NCBI RefSeq assembly: GCF_028290435.1
Contig: NZ_JAQGJV010000074.1
Coordinates: 62,001 to 126,000, forward strand
DNA from: Devosia sp.
GTDB taxonomy: Bacteria > Pseudomonadota > Alphaproteobacteria > Rhizobiales > Devosiaceae
Reading direction: 5' to 3'
Length of the DNA stretch: 64,000 nucleotides
Under the pieces are notes generated by a model that did no database searches, was not told the DNA's origin, and worked only from the letters and a program-made list of their open reading frames with translations. This document shows positions 27,114 to 36,116 of the stretch, piece by piece. A program made the position numbers and the translations under genes. How positions within the stretch are numbered: position 1 is the stretch's first letter; each line of letters opens with the position of its first letter.

Positions 27114-28040
27114 ATGAGCGCTTTCCTCGATATCGCCGCCGCTGCCGCACTTCTGCGTGAGGGGAAGCTGTGTGCCTTCCCCACCGAAACCGTTTACGGC
27201 CTGGGCGCCGACGCCACCAACGCCGATGCGGTTCTGTCGATTTACGAGACCAAGGGCCGCCCCCGGTTTAACCCGTTGATTATCCACGTCGCTGATCTGG
27301 CGATGGCCAAGACCCTGGCCGAGTTCCCGCCGCTCGCCGAGCGGTTGGCTGAATTTTGGCCCGGTCCACTGACTTTGGTGCTGCCGGCGAAGCCGGGAAA
27401 TGGGTTGGCGGATGTTGCTACGGCCGGGCTGGATAGCGTGGCGATCCGGGTTCCGAACCATCCGTTGGCGCTGGAACTGATCCGCGCGGCCGGCCTGCCG
27501 TTGGCTGCGCCCTCTGCCAATCCATCCGGGCGGTTGTCGCCGACAACCGCCGAGCAGGTCGTGCTGGGCTTTGAGGGTCGCGTTCCGGTGGTTGATGGTG
27601 GGCCGTGCACATCTGGTGTTGAGTCCACCATCATCCGCGTCGATGGCGATCGGTTGATCCAGTTGCGGGCAGGGGCGCTGGCCCGGTCTGACATCGAGGC
27701 GACGATCGGCCAGAGCGTGGAGCTTGCGCCCAAGGACAGCGCGATCGCGGCGCCAGGAATGCTGTTGAGCCACTATGCGCCGCGCGCGGCGGTGCGGCTG
27801 AATACGGCGCCGCAGGCTGGGGAGGCTTATTTGGCGTTTGGTTCAGAGGCAGGCTTCGCGGGCCCGGTGCGCAATCTCTCGCCAGCCGGCGACCTGCATG
27901 AGGCGGCGCGGAACTTGTTCTCGATGCTGCATGAGTTGGATGCGTCGGGGGCGGCGGTGATTGCGGTGGCGCCGGTTCCGATGGAGGGGCTGGGGGAGGC
28001 GATCAACGACCGTTTGGAGCGGGCGGCGGCACCACGATAG
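27114..28040 (+). CDS. sua5: L-threonylcarbamoyladenylate synthase (Sua5 type)
   Basis: This enzyme makes threonylcarbamoyl-AMP from threonine, bicarbonate and ATP for the t6A modification of tRNAs that read ANN codons. The 308-residue protein has the YrdC domain (KLCAFPTETVYGLGADATN; KGRPRFNPLIIHV; FWPGPLTLVL; APSANPSGRLSPTTAEQV) and the additional C-terminal Sua5 domain (PGMLLSHYAPRAAVRL), so it is the long form. The ATG at 27114 fits; a longer frame to 26871 overlaps the divergent deacetylase. Confidence 0.94.
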   Translation: MSAFLDIAAAAALLREGKLCAFPTETVYGLGADATNADAVLSIYETKGRPRFNPLIIHVADLAMAKTLAEFPPLAERLAEFWPGPLTLVLPAKPGNGLADVATAGLDSVAIRVPNHPLALELIRAAGLPLAAPSANPSGRLSPTTAEQVVLGFEGRVPVVDGGPCTSGVESTIIRVDGDRLIQLRAGALARSDIEATIGQSVELAPKDSAIAAPGMLLSHYAPRAAVRLNTAPQAGEAYLAFGSEAGFAGPVRNLSPAGDLHEAARNLFSMLHELDASGAAVIAVAPVPMEGLGEAINDRLERAAAPR

Positions 28041-28173
28041 TGCCACGCCCTCGTGGTTCGAGGCTCGTGAAGAACTCGCACCTCACCATGAGAGCTACTG
28101 GAATAGCACAGGCCGAAAAATAGCCCTCATGGTGAGGTGCGCCTCTTGGCGCGTCGAACCACGAGGGCGTGCC
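28041..28173. repeat. Long imperfect inverted repeat between converging genes
   Basis: The left arm begins tgccacgccctcgtggttcg (28041) and ends gcacctcaccatgag; the right arm begins ctcatggtgaggtgcg (about 28127) and ends cgaaccacgagggcgtg near 28171. The arm ends pair perfectly, while the middle 15 bases of each arm differ. Total span is about 133 bases, between the Sua5 and DnaJ-like stops. The gtgaggtgc word is shared with the hairpin at 16635-16663. It may serve as a bidirectional terminator. Confidence 0.75.
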
Positions 28174-28177
28174 ACAA

Positions 28178-29116
28178 TCAGTCCCGCACCTTGTACGGCT
28201 TGCTCTCGCGCATAAAGCGCATCAGCGCTTCCAAATCCGGATCGCCGCCCGGTGGCAAAACCACCTTGAGGTTCACGTACAAATCGCCGTCACCGTACAG
28301 CCCTTTGCCCTTGAGGCGGAGCGCCTTGCCGGTATCGACGCCTGGCGGCAGGTTTAGTTCGACCGAACCGCCCAGCGTCGGGACGCGGATTTTTGTGCCT
28401 AGTACGGCTTCGTAGAGCGCCAGGGCCACATCGGTGCGCAAATCGGCGCCGTCGCGGCGGAACTGCTTGGATTTCTGGAATTTCACCGTCACCAACGCGT
28501 CGCCGGCCTCGCCAAACGGATTGGGCGTGCCCTGGCCCTTGAGCCGGATCTGCTGGCCTTCCTCGACCTTTTCGGGCAGCTTGACGGACAGCACCTTGCC
28601 ATTCGGCATCCGCACCGGCACCGAGGCCGCGTTGTTCGCGTCTTCGAGTGACACCGCCGCAGTCACGATCACGTCCTCGCCCTTGCGGCCACTGCCGCCT
28701 GGCTGCTGGGCGGCACCCGCAAACGGGTCCCATTGCGCGCCACCGGGGCCCGGACGGGCACCGCCGCCGCGCTGCGTGCCGCCGAAGCCGCTCATGAATT
28801 CCTTGAGGATGTCCTCGGCCGAAAACCCGCCCTGCGCCGTGCGCCCGCCGCGTCCCGCGCCTGCGGTGCGCGGATCAAAGCCAGCGAACTTCGGATTGCC
28901 GTCCGCATCGATTTCGCCGCGATCGAACTGGCCGCGCTTTTCGACATTGTTCAGCAGGTCGTAGGCATGCGTCGCCTCGGCGAACTTTTCATGCGCCGCG
29001 GGGTCTTCGGGATTCTGGTCGGGGTGGTATTTCTTGGCCAGCTTGCGATAGGCGGATTTGATGTCCTTCTCGCTTGCCGAGCGGGTCACCCCCAGCACGG
29101 TATATGGATCGCGCAT
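28178..29116 (-). CDS. DnaJ-class chaperone without zinc finger (CbpA-like)
   Basis: This 312-residue co-chaperone has an N-terminal J domain (PYTVLGVTRSASEKDIKSAYRK, with YHPDQN carrying the HPD that stimulates DnaK), a Gly-rich linker (residues 90-130), and the two C-terminal substrate-binding domains (VSLEDANNAASVPVRMPNG; KFQKSKQFRRDGADLRTDVAL). The CxxCxGxG zinc repeats of true DnaJ are absent, so it is CbpA-like. The ATG at 29116 (MRDPYTVLGV) is the family start. It is divergent from pdxH, 96 bases between starts. Confidence 0.94.
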   Translation of the reverse strand: MRDPYTVLGVTRSASEKDIKSAYRKLAKKYHPDQNPEDPAAHEKFAEATHAYDLLNNVEKRGQFDRGEIDADGNPKFAGFDPRTAGAGRGGRTAQGGFSAEDILKEFMSGFGGTQRGGGARPGPGGAQWDPFAGAAQQPGGSGRKGEDVIVTAAVSLEDANNAASVPVRMPNGKVLSVKLPEKVEEGQQIRLKGQGTPNPFGEAGDALVTVKFQKSKQFRRDGADLRTDVALALYEAVLGTKIRVPTLGGSVELNLPPGVDTGKALRLKGKGLYGDGDLYVNLKVVLPPGGDPDLEALMRFMRESKPYKVRD

Positions 29117-29212
29117 CGTGTCCTGTCGATTGAGTCTTGGCGTTGCTTCGCCATGGTTTCCCGTCCTATATGGCGAGCGTCCCCCGCCTTGTCCAGTTTT
29201 ACGGCTGTCATC

Positions 29213-29842
29213 ATGCTGCAGACCCTGACCGAACGCCTGTTTGACGATGGCGACCGCACCGATCTCGATCCCTTTGCGCTGTTCGAGGAATGGTTCGCCC
29301 TGGCCCAGGAAGCCGAGCCCAATGACCCGCACGCCATGGCGCTCGCCACCGTCGATGCCGATGGCATGCCCGATGCGCGCATGGTGCTGCTCAACCAGCG
29401 CGACGCCCGGGGCTTCGCCTTTTTCACCAATTTCGAGAGCGCCAAGGGCGAGCAACTGCATGCCCATCCCAGCGCCGCCATGCTGATGCACTGGAAGTCG
29501 CTGCGCCGCCAGGTGCGGGTGCGCGGCCCGGTCGAGGTGGTCACGCCAACTGAGGCCGACGCCTATTTCGCCTCGCGTCACCGGGGCAGCCAGATCGCTT
29601 CGTCCGCTTCCGAACAGTCGCGTCCGCTCGATAGCCGGCAGACGCTGATGGATCGCGTTTCGGCTCTTGAGGCGCAGGCCGGCGACGGCCCGATCATCCG
29701 CCCGGCCCACTGGTCGGGGTTCCGCATCGTGCCGCTCAGCATCGAGTTCTGGAAGGACGGGCAGTATCGCCTGCATGACCGGGTGCGCTTTACCCGGCAA
29801 AGCCCCGATGCGCCCTGGGCAAATACTCGCCTCTATCCCTGA
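29213..29842 (+). CDS. pdxH: Pyridoxamine 5'-phosphate oxidase
   Basis: PdxH oxidises pyridoxine or pyridoxamine 5'-phosphate to PLP using FMN and oxygen. The 209-residue protein shows the FMN-binding segment ARMVLLNQRDARGFAFFTNFES, the HWKSLRRQVRVRGPVEVV core, the substrate loop SRHRGSQIASSASEQSRPL, and the C-terminal WKDGQYRLHDRVRFTR ... WANTRLYP dimerisation part. All are family-typical. The ATG at 29213 gives MLQTLTERLFDDGD; longer frames overlap the divergent DnaJ-like gene. Confidence 0.96.
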   Translation: MLQTLTERLFDDGDRTDLDPFALFEEWFALAQEAEPNDPHAMALATVDADGMPDARMVLLNQRDARGFAFFTNFESAKGEQLHAHPSAAMLMHWKSLRRQVRVRGPVEVVTPTEADAYFASRHRGSQIASSASEQSRPLDSRQTLMDRVSALEAQAGDGPIIRPAHWSGFRIVPLSIEFWKDGQYRLHDRVRFTRQSPDAPWANTRLYP

Positions 29843-29917
29843 TCAAGACATCTTCACCTGTCTTCCAAAAGCCGAAAGCCTCGCATAGACAGTATGCGGG
29901 GCAGCTGGGGACGCGTA

Positions 29918-31132
29918 ATGGTCTTGGAGAGTGAGCAGGAACGGCCGGTACAGGTCGTTTTTACCGGCACGCGCCGCGAAATGGCCGGCATTCTATTGCG
30001 CGGCTATGCGCTGATGCTGCCCACCATTGGTCTTTATCGCTTCTGGGTGACCAGTTGGAAGCGCCGGTTCTATTGGTCCAATACCGAAATCGATGGCGAT
30101 CCGCTGGATTACACCGGCCACGCAATGCAATTGCTGATTGGCTTCATGCTGGCGCTGATCGTCTTCGTGCCGATCTATGCGGTGTTCTTTTATCTCTCCA
30201 CCCAGAGCGGGGAAGTCGCCGTCACCGGCTATGGCATCGTGGCCGTGGTGCTGTGGTTTCTCACCGGCTATGCGGGCTATCGCGCGCGCGATTTCCGCCT
30301 TTCGCGCACGCTATGGCGCGGCATTCGCTTCGATCAGGCCGGCAATGCCTTCGGTTATGCCTTCCGCCGCTTCGGCTGGACCATCCTGATGCTGCTCACG
30401 CTGGGCATCGTCTATCCGTGGATGAGCAGCAATCTCTGGCGCTATCGCTGGAACAACACCTGGTACGGCGATCGCCAGTTCAATTTCACTGGCCGCGCCC
30501 GAGCGCTGCTGGGGCCGTATTACCTGGCCTATGGCGTTGTCGTGGTTGTGGGCAGCGTTGGCGTTCTGACCAGCGCCGGAATGGGCGCTTTCACCCCCGG
30601 CGGCCCGAGCGATCCGCTCAGCGTCATCCCCGGCCTCGTGGCCGCTTTGATCTGCGGCGCCTTCGTCCTGATCTACCAATCGCGCGAAATGACCCGCTTC
30701 TGGTCGCAGGTGCATCTTGGGACGGCCAATCTGGCGGTCACCATCCGCGCCCGCAGCCTGATCGGCCAATATCTCCTGTTTGGCCTAGCGCTGTTCGTCG
30801 CCTATGTCGTGCTCGCCATTGGCGGCGTGGTGGTGTTGTTCACGCTCGCCAACGACGCCTTTGCGGGCGAACAATTCGACATGGCGCTGTTCATGAGCCA
30901 TTTGCAGGGCAGCGCCGGCGTGCTGATCGCGGTGGTGGTGGGCTACCTGCTGATCCTGGCCGCGTTCAGCTTCATGCACGAACTGTTTATCGGCGTCGGC
31001 TTTTGGAAGCTGGTGGCCCGCAACGCCACGATCGGCGACGTCGCGTCCCTGCGCAGCGTGCGCGCCCGCGGCGAAGACAAGACGCTGGCCGGCGAGGGCC
31101 TCGCCGATGCGCTCAACGTGGGAGCCTATTGA
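29918..31132 (+). CDS. DUF898 (YjgN-like) membrane protein
   Basis: The 404-residue protein consists of repeated DUF898 units: an RGYALMLPTIGLYRFWVTSWKRRFYWSNTEIDG segment, a similar one near residue 155 (RYRWNNTWYGDRQFNFTG), and several membrane helices between and after. YjgN in E. coli is an uncharacterised inner-membrane protein of this family. GGGGA six bases upstream supports the ATG at 29918 over one at 29894. Its stop overlaps the start of the downstream M48 protease (TGATG), suggesting translational coupling and a joint envelope role. Confidence 0.9.
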   Translation: MVLESEQERPVQVVFTGTRREMAGILLRGYALMLPTIGLYRFWVTSWKRRFYWSNTEIDGDPLDYTGHAMQLLIGFMLALIVFVPIYAVFFYLSTQSGEVAVTGYGIVAVVLWFLTGYAGYRARDFRLSRTLWRGIRFDQAGNAFGYAFRRFGWTILMLLTLGIVYPWMSSNLWRYRWNNTWYGDRQFNFTGRARALLGPYYLAYGVVVVVGSVGVLTSAGMGAFTPGGPSDPLSVIPGLVAALICGAFVLIYQSREMTRFWSQVHLGTANLAVTIRARSLIGQYLLFGLALFVAYVVLAIGGVVVLFTLANDAFAGEQFDMALFMSHLQGSAGVLIAVVVGYLLILAAFSFMHELFIGVGFWKLVARNATIGDVASLRSVRARGEDKTLAGEGLADALNVGAY

Positions 31133-32286
31133 TGAGCGTTCCCGCACGATATCAGGATGGCCTCGTTGCCCAGGTCATCGACGTCTCCCTCGACTACGAA
31201 AGCGTCGGCAGCGCTGGTAATCTGCTACTGCGCGATCGGGAGACCAACGCCATCCTGACGCGCTGGGCGGCCGCCGATATCCACCCCGCTTATGGCCGCA
31301 AGGGTGAACTCCGCCTCAGTTCGATTACGCAGAATTCGGGTGCCCGCATCATCGTCACCGGCCCGGCCGAAATCGGTCAGGTCCGCGCCATGTTGCCGGA
31401 CTTGACCACCAAGCAGGCCATGGAATTTTCCAAGCAGGTGCGCATCGGCGTCATCGCGACCGTGGCTTTGGCCACCGTGATCCTGGCCTATCTCTATGGC
31501 GTGCCCTTGCTGGCTGCGCGGGTGGTTAATTACGTGCCGCCCGATTGGGAGCGCACCATGGGCGATACGGTCGCGACTCAGATGGAGGCGAGCCTCAAGG
31601 AAACCGATAATTTCGCCATCTGCGATCCCGATCCGAACAGCGTCGCCAATGCGGCGATTGCCCGTTTCGGCGCCGCGGCGCTGGGCACCGGCTCGCCCTT
31701 CACGCTCGATATCAAGGTGGTGCGCACCGATGTGGCCAATGCCTTCGCGCTGCCGGGCGGGAAGGTCTATTTCTTCTCGGCCCTGCTCGATCGCGCCGAG
31801 TCTCCCGATGAGTTCGCGGGAGTGCTGGCCCATGAAATCGGCCATGTGGTGCACCGCCATGCCATGGAAGGGCTGATCTCCAGCGCCGGTACTGGCGCCC
31901 TGGTGGGCTTCATCCTCGGCGATATGACCGGCATTTCCATCGCCGCGGGCCTGGGCTCGACCATGATCGACACCCATTTTTCGCGCGAGGCCGAAAGCCA
32001 GGCCGACGCCTACGCCGCCGAAGTCGCCAGCCGCATGGATTTCCAGCCCGCCGGCCTTGCCGATCTGCTCAACCGCGTTGCCGAAGACGACGATTTCAGC
32101 AAGGCGCTGGCTCTGTTCAGTACCCACCCGCTCACCGAGGATCGCCGCGTGCACCTGCAGGCCCTGACCCACGAAACCCCGGCGGGACTGGAGCCGCCCT
32201 TCACCGCCGCCGAATGGACCGCGATCAAGACCATGTGCGGCAGTCCCCTCAAGGCGCCGCCCAGCAAAACCAAGCTGGGCAATTAG
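31132..32286 (+). CDS. M48 family metallopeptidase, membrane-anchored
   Basis: The 384-residue protein has a roughly 100-residue N-terminal domain, a membrane helix near residues 103-125 (IGVIATVALATVILAYLYGVPLL), and an M48 peptidase domain. The zinc site is LAHEIGHVVHRH (His234, Glu235, His238) with the third ligand Glu in SREAESQADAYA. It lacks the C-terminal TPR repeats of BepA. It probably degrades damaged envelope proteins. It is coupled to the DUF898 gene by TGATG; the pairing recurs in many proteobacteria. Confidence 0.93.
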   Translation: MSVPARYQDGLVAQVIDVSLDYESVGSAGNLLLRDRETNAILTRWAAADIHPAYGRKGELRLSSITQNSGARIIVTGPAEIGQVRAMLPDLTTKQAMEFSKQVRIGVIATVALATVILAYLYGVPLLAARVVNYVPPDWERTMGDTVATQMEASLKETDNFAICDPDPNSVANAAIARFGAAALGTGSPFTLDIKVVRTDVANAFALPGGKVYFFSALLDRAESPDEFAGVLAHEIGHVVHRHAMEGLISSAGTGALVGFILGDMTGISIAAGLGSTMIDTHFSREAESQADAYAAEVASRMDFQPAGLADLLNRVAEDDDFSKALALFSTHPLTEDRRVHLQALTHETPAGLEPPFTAAEWTAIKTMCGSPLKAPPSKTKLGN

Positions 32287-32371
32287 CCGTAAGCCCGCTT
32301 TCGGCAAATTGATTCAAACTCGCGCAATGGTTTGCCGCTAGTCTGGCTGAGCTTGGGAGATACGGCGACTT

Positions 32372-33268
32372 TTGCGCATACTGATCAGAACATCGAAATG
32401 GGCAATTCTAGCGCGCCGCCTCGGTAGCCTCGCTATTCCCCTGACCGTGATCCCGGTGCTGCTGCATCGCGAGCACCTGATCCCGAGCGACATCTTCCTG
32501 ATTGCGGCCCTGCTGGCCGCGCTGGTGGCGGTGCTGGCGGTCTGTGTGGCGCTCGTTGCCTTCGTCCGGCTCTGGTTTACCGGGGACAAGGGCTGGGGCC
32601 TCACCTTTGCCGGCCTGTTCCTGGGGCTGCTTTGCCTCGTGCCGGTCGCCTACTTGGCCATGCTGGCCACGCGCTACCCGCCGGTCACCGATATCGCCAC
32701 CACCGATCGTGGCCGCATGCCGCTGGTGCTCGAACCCGACACCACGCTGATGCCGCCGCCCAAGCTGCTGTCGCTGGCGCAAATCGATGCCATCTTCCCC
32801 AACGTGCGCACCCGTACCTATCCGCTCGATGCTCAGCAGGCCTATGACATCGTGCTGCGCATGGTCACCGATCGCGGCTGGGACATTCGCCGGCAACAAG
32901 CGCCGACCACGCCCACTGGCACTGGCCAGATCAACGCCCGCGTCGTCACCCTGTTCGGCTGGCGCGAGGAGGCGGTCCTGCTGATCACGGGCACTGCCGA
33001 CGGTGTCAACGTCGATATGCGCTCGGCTTCCATCAATGCGCTGCACGACTTCGGCTCTAACGGCCAGCGCATTGAGGACTTTTTGGTAGCGCTCGATACC
33101 GAAATTACCACGCTGCTGCGCGATAACCCCAATGCCGACCAGCCGGTCGAGGCTGACCCGGACGATGGCGCCACGGACGATGCCGTTCCCGTTAGCCAGC
33201 CGCCGACACCCAGCCAGCGTCCACCGGCCGCCGTAGACGCACCCAACGAGGTTGTCGATCGAGGCTGA
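32372..33268 (+). CDS. DUF1499 domain membrane protein
   Basis: This 298-residue protein has three N-terminal hydrophobic segments (residues 18-100) followed by a DUF1499 domain of about 130 residues, with YPPVTDIATTD and VDMRSASINALHDFGSNGQRIEDFL as family marks. The C-terminus is a disordered acidic and Pro-rich tail. Function is unknown. TTG at 32372 is the likely start with GGGAGA 12 bases upstream; no ATG is suitable. It follows the M48 gene by 85 bases and may be in the same transcript. Confidence 0.85.
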   Translation: MRILIRTSKWAILARRLGSLAIPLTVIPVLLHREHLIPSDIFLIAALLAALVAVLAVCVALVAFVRLWFTGDKGWGLTFAGLFLGLLCLVPVAYLAMLATRYPPVTDIATTDRGRMPLVLEPDTTLMPPPKLLSLAQIDAIFPNVRTRTYPLDAQQAYDIVLRMVTDRGWDIRRQQAPTTPTGTGQINARVVTLFGWREEAVLLITGTADGVNVDMRSASINALHDFGSNGQRIEDFLVALDTEITTLLRDNPNADQPVEADPDDGATDDAVPVSQPPTPSQRPPAAVDAPNEVVDRG

Positions 33269-33280
33269 TCGCCCCGATCG

Positions 33281-34198
33281 CTAATCCGCCTTGAGCCGCG
33301 CCCCGAATGGACCGTGGCGAACCGTGAGTTCGCCCAAGCCCTCGAGATATTCCACATGGGCCGTCACCGTCATCCGCGCGGCCAGCCGTACCGGCAGGGC
33401 GATCTTGGGATAAACCGCCGAAACCACCTTACCCAGCGTATCCGCCCCCGCCGTCACCGCCGCCAGCACCTGCGCGTTGCGCGCCTCGCGATGCGCCTTG
33501 AGCGCCTGGGCATAGGTCACGCCATCGGCAATCGGGCCGCCATGCGCCGGCACATAGTGCGTAAATTCCAGCGCGATCACCTTGTCCAGCGACGCCAGGT
33601 AGTCGGCCATCGACCCATCCGGCACCGATACCAATGTCGAATTCCAGCCCATGATGTGATCGCCGGTCAGCAGCGTCGGCGTTCCCACCAGCCCAAACGC
33701 CAGATGATTGGCGCAATGCCCCGGCGTCGTGTGCACGCTGAGGTGCACTCCACCGACCTCGATCACCTCGCCATCGGCTAGCTTCCGGTCCGGCACCAGG
33801 TCCCAGTCGCATGAATTCTGGATCGGATTGCGCTCGAAGCGCCGCAGTGGCCGCGACAGCCGGTGCCGCCCCTCGAGCCACAGCGGCACGCGCCATGTGT
33901 CGGCCAGCCGCCGCGCCGAGGCGCTGTGGTCGCGATGGGTATGGCTGAGGATGATCGCCTCGATCCGCCGCCCCGCCACCGCGCGCTCAAGTGCCGCTTG
34001 ATGTCCCGCACTGTCCGGACCGGGATCGATCACCGCGACGCTGTCATGGCCGACAATAAAGCTGTTGGTCCCCGTGAACGTATAAGCGCTGGCATTGGGC
34101 GCCGTAACCCGCACCAGGCCGGACACCACCGGAACGGCCTCCCCAGTGTGCGCGTCGAAGTCCGTATTGAAGATCAGGGCCTGGGCAGGGGATGCCAT
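33281..34198 (-). CDS. MBL-fold metallo-hydrolase (LACTB2/glyoxalase II-like)
   Basis: The 305-residue protein carries the metallo-beta-lactamase zinc motif ILSHTHRDHSASARRL (HxHxDH), the downstream His in TTPGHCANHLAF, Asp in LLTGDHIMGW, and His in YVPAHGGPI, with a C-terminal winged-helix-like region (about residues 225-305). This arrangement is typical of LACTB2-like hydrolases, some of which act on RNA or thioesters; the substrate here is unknown. The ATG at 34198 is divergent from bioY. It converges with the DUF1499 gene, 12 bases apart. Confidence 0.9.
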   Translation of the reverse strand: MASPAQALIFNTDFDAHTGEAVPVVSGLVRVTAPNASAYTFTGTNSFIVGHDSVAVIDPGPDSAGHQAALERAVAGRRIEAIILSHTHRDHSASARRLADTWRVPLWLEGRHRLSRPLRRFERNPIQNSCDWDLVPDRKLADGEVIEVGGVHLSVHTTPGHCANHLAFGLVGTPTLLTGDHIMGWNSTLVSVPDGSMADYLASLDKVIALEFTHYVPAHGGPIADGVTYAQALKAHREARNAQVLAAVTAGADTLGKVVSAVYPKIALPVRLAARMTVTAHVEYLEGLGELTVRHGPFGARLKAD

Positions 34199-34293
34199 TG
34201 CGCGAAATATTCCAAGCGATTATGAAGTTCTGGTTCTGAATCGAGATGCTCCCGGGAGGGGTGCCGGTTCATCAGATGCACGGAAGGTATAAA

Positions 34294-34932
34294 ATGGCTG
34301 TGACTTTGACCACGCCCAATACGTTGCTCGGCGCTTTCCAGCCGAAATCGGACGCCGCCAAGCTCGCCATGGGCCTTGTGACCGTCGTTCTCGGCACCGC
34401 GCTCCTGACTGTCGCCGCCAAGGTCAACGTGCCTGTCTGGCCGGTTCACATCACGCTGCAGAGCATGGTCGTTGCCGCGCTCGCCGCGGGCTTCGGTGCT
34501 CGCATCGGTGTCGCCACCGTCCTGCTCTATCTTGTCGAAGGCCTGTCCGGCCTGCCGGTTTTCTCGACTGGCGGCGGTTTCGGCTACATCATGAGCCCGT
34601 CCTTCGGCTTCATCATCGGCTGGGTGCCGATGGCCTTCATCATCGGCATGGCTGCCGATCGCGGCGCTGCCCAGCGCCCCCTCACCATGTTCGCCACCAT
34701 GCTGGTTGCCGACGCGGTCTCCTTCGCTTTCGGTTTCGCCTGGCTGATGGTCGTTGCCAATCTCATCGTCCAGGGCGGCGCCGCGCTGCCAGCCTGGCTG
34801 TCCGGTGGCAATCTGCTCACCGTGGCCTTCGATGGCGCCATCAAGCCGTTCATCATCTGGGACGTGCTCAAAATGGCTTTTGCCGCGCTGACCGTCACCG
34901 GTGCCTGGGCCCTGTTCGGCGCCAAGCGCTGA
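34294..34932 (+). CDS. bioY: Biotin transporter BioY (ECF S component)
   Basis: BioY is the substrate-binding membrane component for biotin uptake. The 212-residue protein has six hydrophobic segments and the BioY marks VPVWPVHITLQSMVVAALAAGFGARIG, YLVEGLSGLPVFSTGGGFGYIMSPSFGFIIGW and DVLKMAFAAL. No EcfT or EcfA/BioMN gene is adjacent, so it works alone or with modules elsewhere. GGAAGG upstream supports the ATG at 34294. A hairpin terminator follows at 34955. Confidence 0.94.
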   Translation: MAVTLTTPNTLLGAFQPKSDAAKLAMGLVTVVLGTALLTVAAKVNVPVWPVHITLQSMVVAALAAGFGARIGVATVLLYLVEGLSGLPVFSTGGGFGYIMSPSFGFIIGWVPMAFIIGMAADRGAAQRPLTMFATMLVADAVSFAFGFAWLMVVANLIVQGGAALPAWLSGGNLLTVAFDGAIKPFIIWDVLKMAFAALTVTGAWALFGAKR

Positions 34933-34954
34933 TCCCAAAAAATCTGCCTGATCG

Positions 34955-34984
34955 AGGCCGGTCCTTCGGGGCCGGCCTTTTTTG
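34955..34984 (+). terminator. Rho-independent terminator after bioY
   Basis: aggccggtcc-ttcg-ggggccggcct forms a ten-pair stem with one G-T pair, followed directly by a run of Ts. It lies 22 bases after the bioY stop, the expected position for an intrinsic terminator on the plus strand. Confidence 0.9.
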
Positions 34985-35049
34985 TTGTGCCCGGGCGGAA
35001 CCGCCTAACCCAGCGCACGTTGCTGCTGCAGTTCATCAGGAGAAGCGTC

Positions 35050-35304
35050 ATGGGTATCATCTGGACGATCATTATCGGGTTTGTCGCGGGCATCATTGCC
35101 AAGTTCATCATGCCGGGCAGCAATGAGCCCTCCGGCTTCATCATGACCACGATCCTGGGCATCGTCGGTGCATTCGTCGCTTCTTACCTTGGCCAAGCCC
35201 TGGGCTGGTATGCGCCCGGCGAAGGCGCGGGCCTGATTGGTGCCGTCGTCGGCGCCATCATCGTTCTGTTCGTCTGGGGCCTGATCGCCCGCCGCCGCGC
35301 CTGA
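35050..35304 (+). CDS. GlsB/YeaQ/YmgE family stress membrane protein
   Basis: The 84-residue protein is almost entirely hydrophobic, with the family start MGIIWTIIIGFVAGIIAKFIMPG and two further membrane segments near residues 30-45 and 58-80. Members are induced by general or envelope stress in other bacteria; exact role unknown. AGGAGAA is placed well ahead of the ATG at 35050. The YidB-like gene follows 22 bases after the stop and is probably in the same transcript. Confidence 0.93.
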   Translation: MGIIWTIIIGFVAGIIAKFIMPGSNEPSGFIMTTILGIVGAFVASYLGQALGWYAPGEGAGLIGAVVGAIIVLFVWGLIARRRA

Positions 35305-35326
35305 TCCAGGTTATAGGAGACTGAAA

Positions 35327-35821
35327 ATGGGCAATAATGGGATGCATTCAATGGTTGCCTTGCTCGGCCTGCTGGCCGTCGCGGGCTTCCAGAACCGCGA
35401 CAAGCTCGGTGGCCTGCTCAATGGGCTGGGCAACCAGCCGGCCGATCCTGCTAATCCCGGTCGTGCTACCGGCGGGCTCGGCGATATCCTGGGTGGCCTC
35501 GGCGGAGCGCTTGGCGGCGCTTCCGCTGGGGGCGTGCTCAGCGGTGGTCTTGGCGATCTCGTCGATCGCTTCCGCCAGACCGGGCGCGGCGCTCAGGCGG
35601 ATAGCTGGATCGTTCCGGGCCAGGAAAATGCGCCCGTTCAGTCCACCGATCTGGAAGAGACCTTGGGCGAAGACACCATCACGGAGCTGACGCAAAAGAC
35701 CGGTCTGTCGCGCGCCGAGCTGCTCGATCGCCTGACCAAGACATTGCCCCAGGCGATCAATCACCTGACCCCCGAAGGCCGCCTGCCGACCGAAGCCGAA
35801 GCCCAGCGCTTGGCTGGCTAG
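35327..35821 (+). CDS. YidB family (DUF937) protein
   Basis: The 164-residue soluble protein has a Gly/Leu-rich first half (GGLGDILGGLGGALGGASAGG) and a C-terminal YidB-like domain: RGAQADSWIVPGQENAPV ... LGEDTITELTQKTGLSRAELLDRLTKTLPQAINHLTPEGRLP. The function of YidB is unknown. TAGGAGA precedes the ATG at 35327. The transcript ends at the strong hairpin at 35861. Confidence 0.92.
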   Translation: MGNNGMHSMVALLGLLAVAGFQNRDKLGGLLNGLGNQPADPANPGRATGGLGDILGGLGGALGGASAGGVLSGGLGDLVDRFRQTGRGAQADSWIVPGQENAPVQSTDLEETLGEDTITELTQKTGLSRAELLDRLTKTLPQAINHLTPEGRLPTEAEAQRLAG

Positions 35822-35860
35822 ACTTCGATCGCACCGCATTCGCCGAATCACGACTAACAA

Positions 35861-35892
35861 AAAACCCCGGCCTCGTGGGAGGCCGGGGTTTT
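35861..35892. terminator. Strong bidirectional terminator hairpin
   Basis: aaaaccccggcctc and gaggccggggtttt are perfect 14-base arms around a gtgg loop. With A-run on one side and T-run on the other it can end transcription both of the YidB-like gene (plus strand) and of tRNA-Pro (minus strand). Confidence 0.93.
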
Positions 35893-35895
35893 AAT

Positions 35896-35972
35896 TGGTC
35901 GGAGTAGAGTGATTCGAACACTCGACCCCCTGCTCCCGAAGCAGGTGCGCTACCAGGCTGCGCTATACTCCG
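35896..35972 (-). tRNA. tRNA-Pro (anticodon CGG)
   Basis: On the minus strand the sequence starts CGGAGTATAGCGCAGCCTGG and ends TACTCCGACCA, giving a paired seven-base acceptor stem with encoded CCA. The anticodon arm CCTGC-TTCGGGA-GCAGG contains CGG, so it reads CCG proline codons. The TTCGAAT T loop is standard. Length is 77 bases. Confidence 0.95.
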
Positions 35973-36116
35973 TCACTGGCGCAGGCCCGAAGGGCCTTGC
36001 GATGCGGCGGGTTATACCCGCGCTTCCCCTCCCGTTCAAGCGCTTCCACAGGCGAATTATCCTTGGCTCCGTCATTATTGCGAAGCACCCACAAACCGTG
36101 TAGGAACCGCGCAAGT

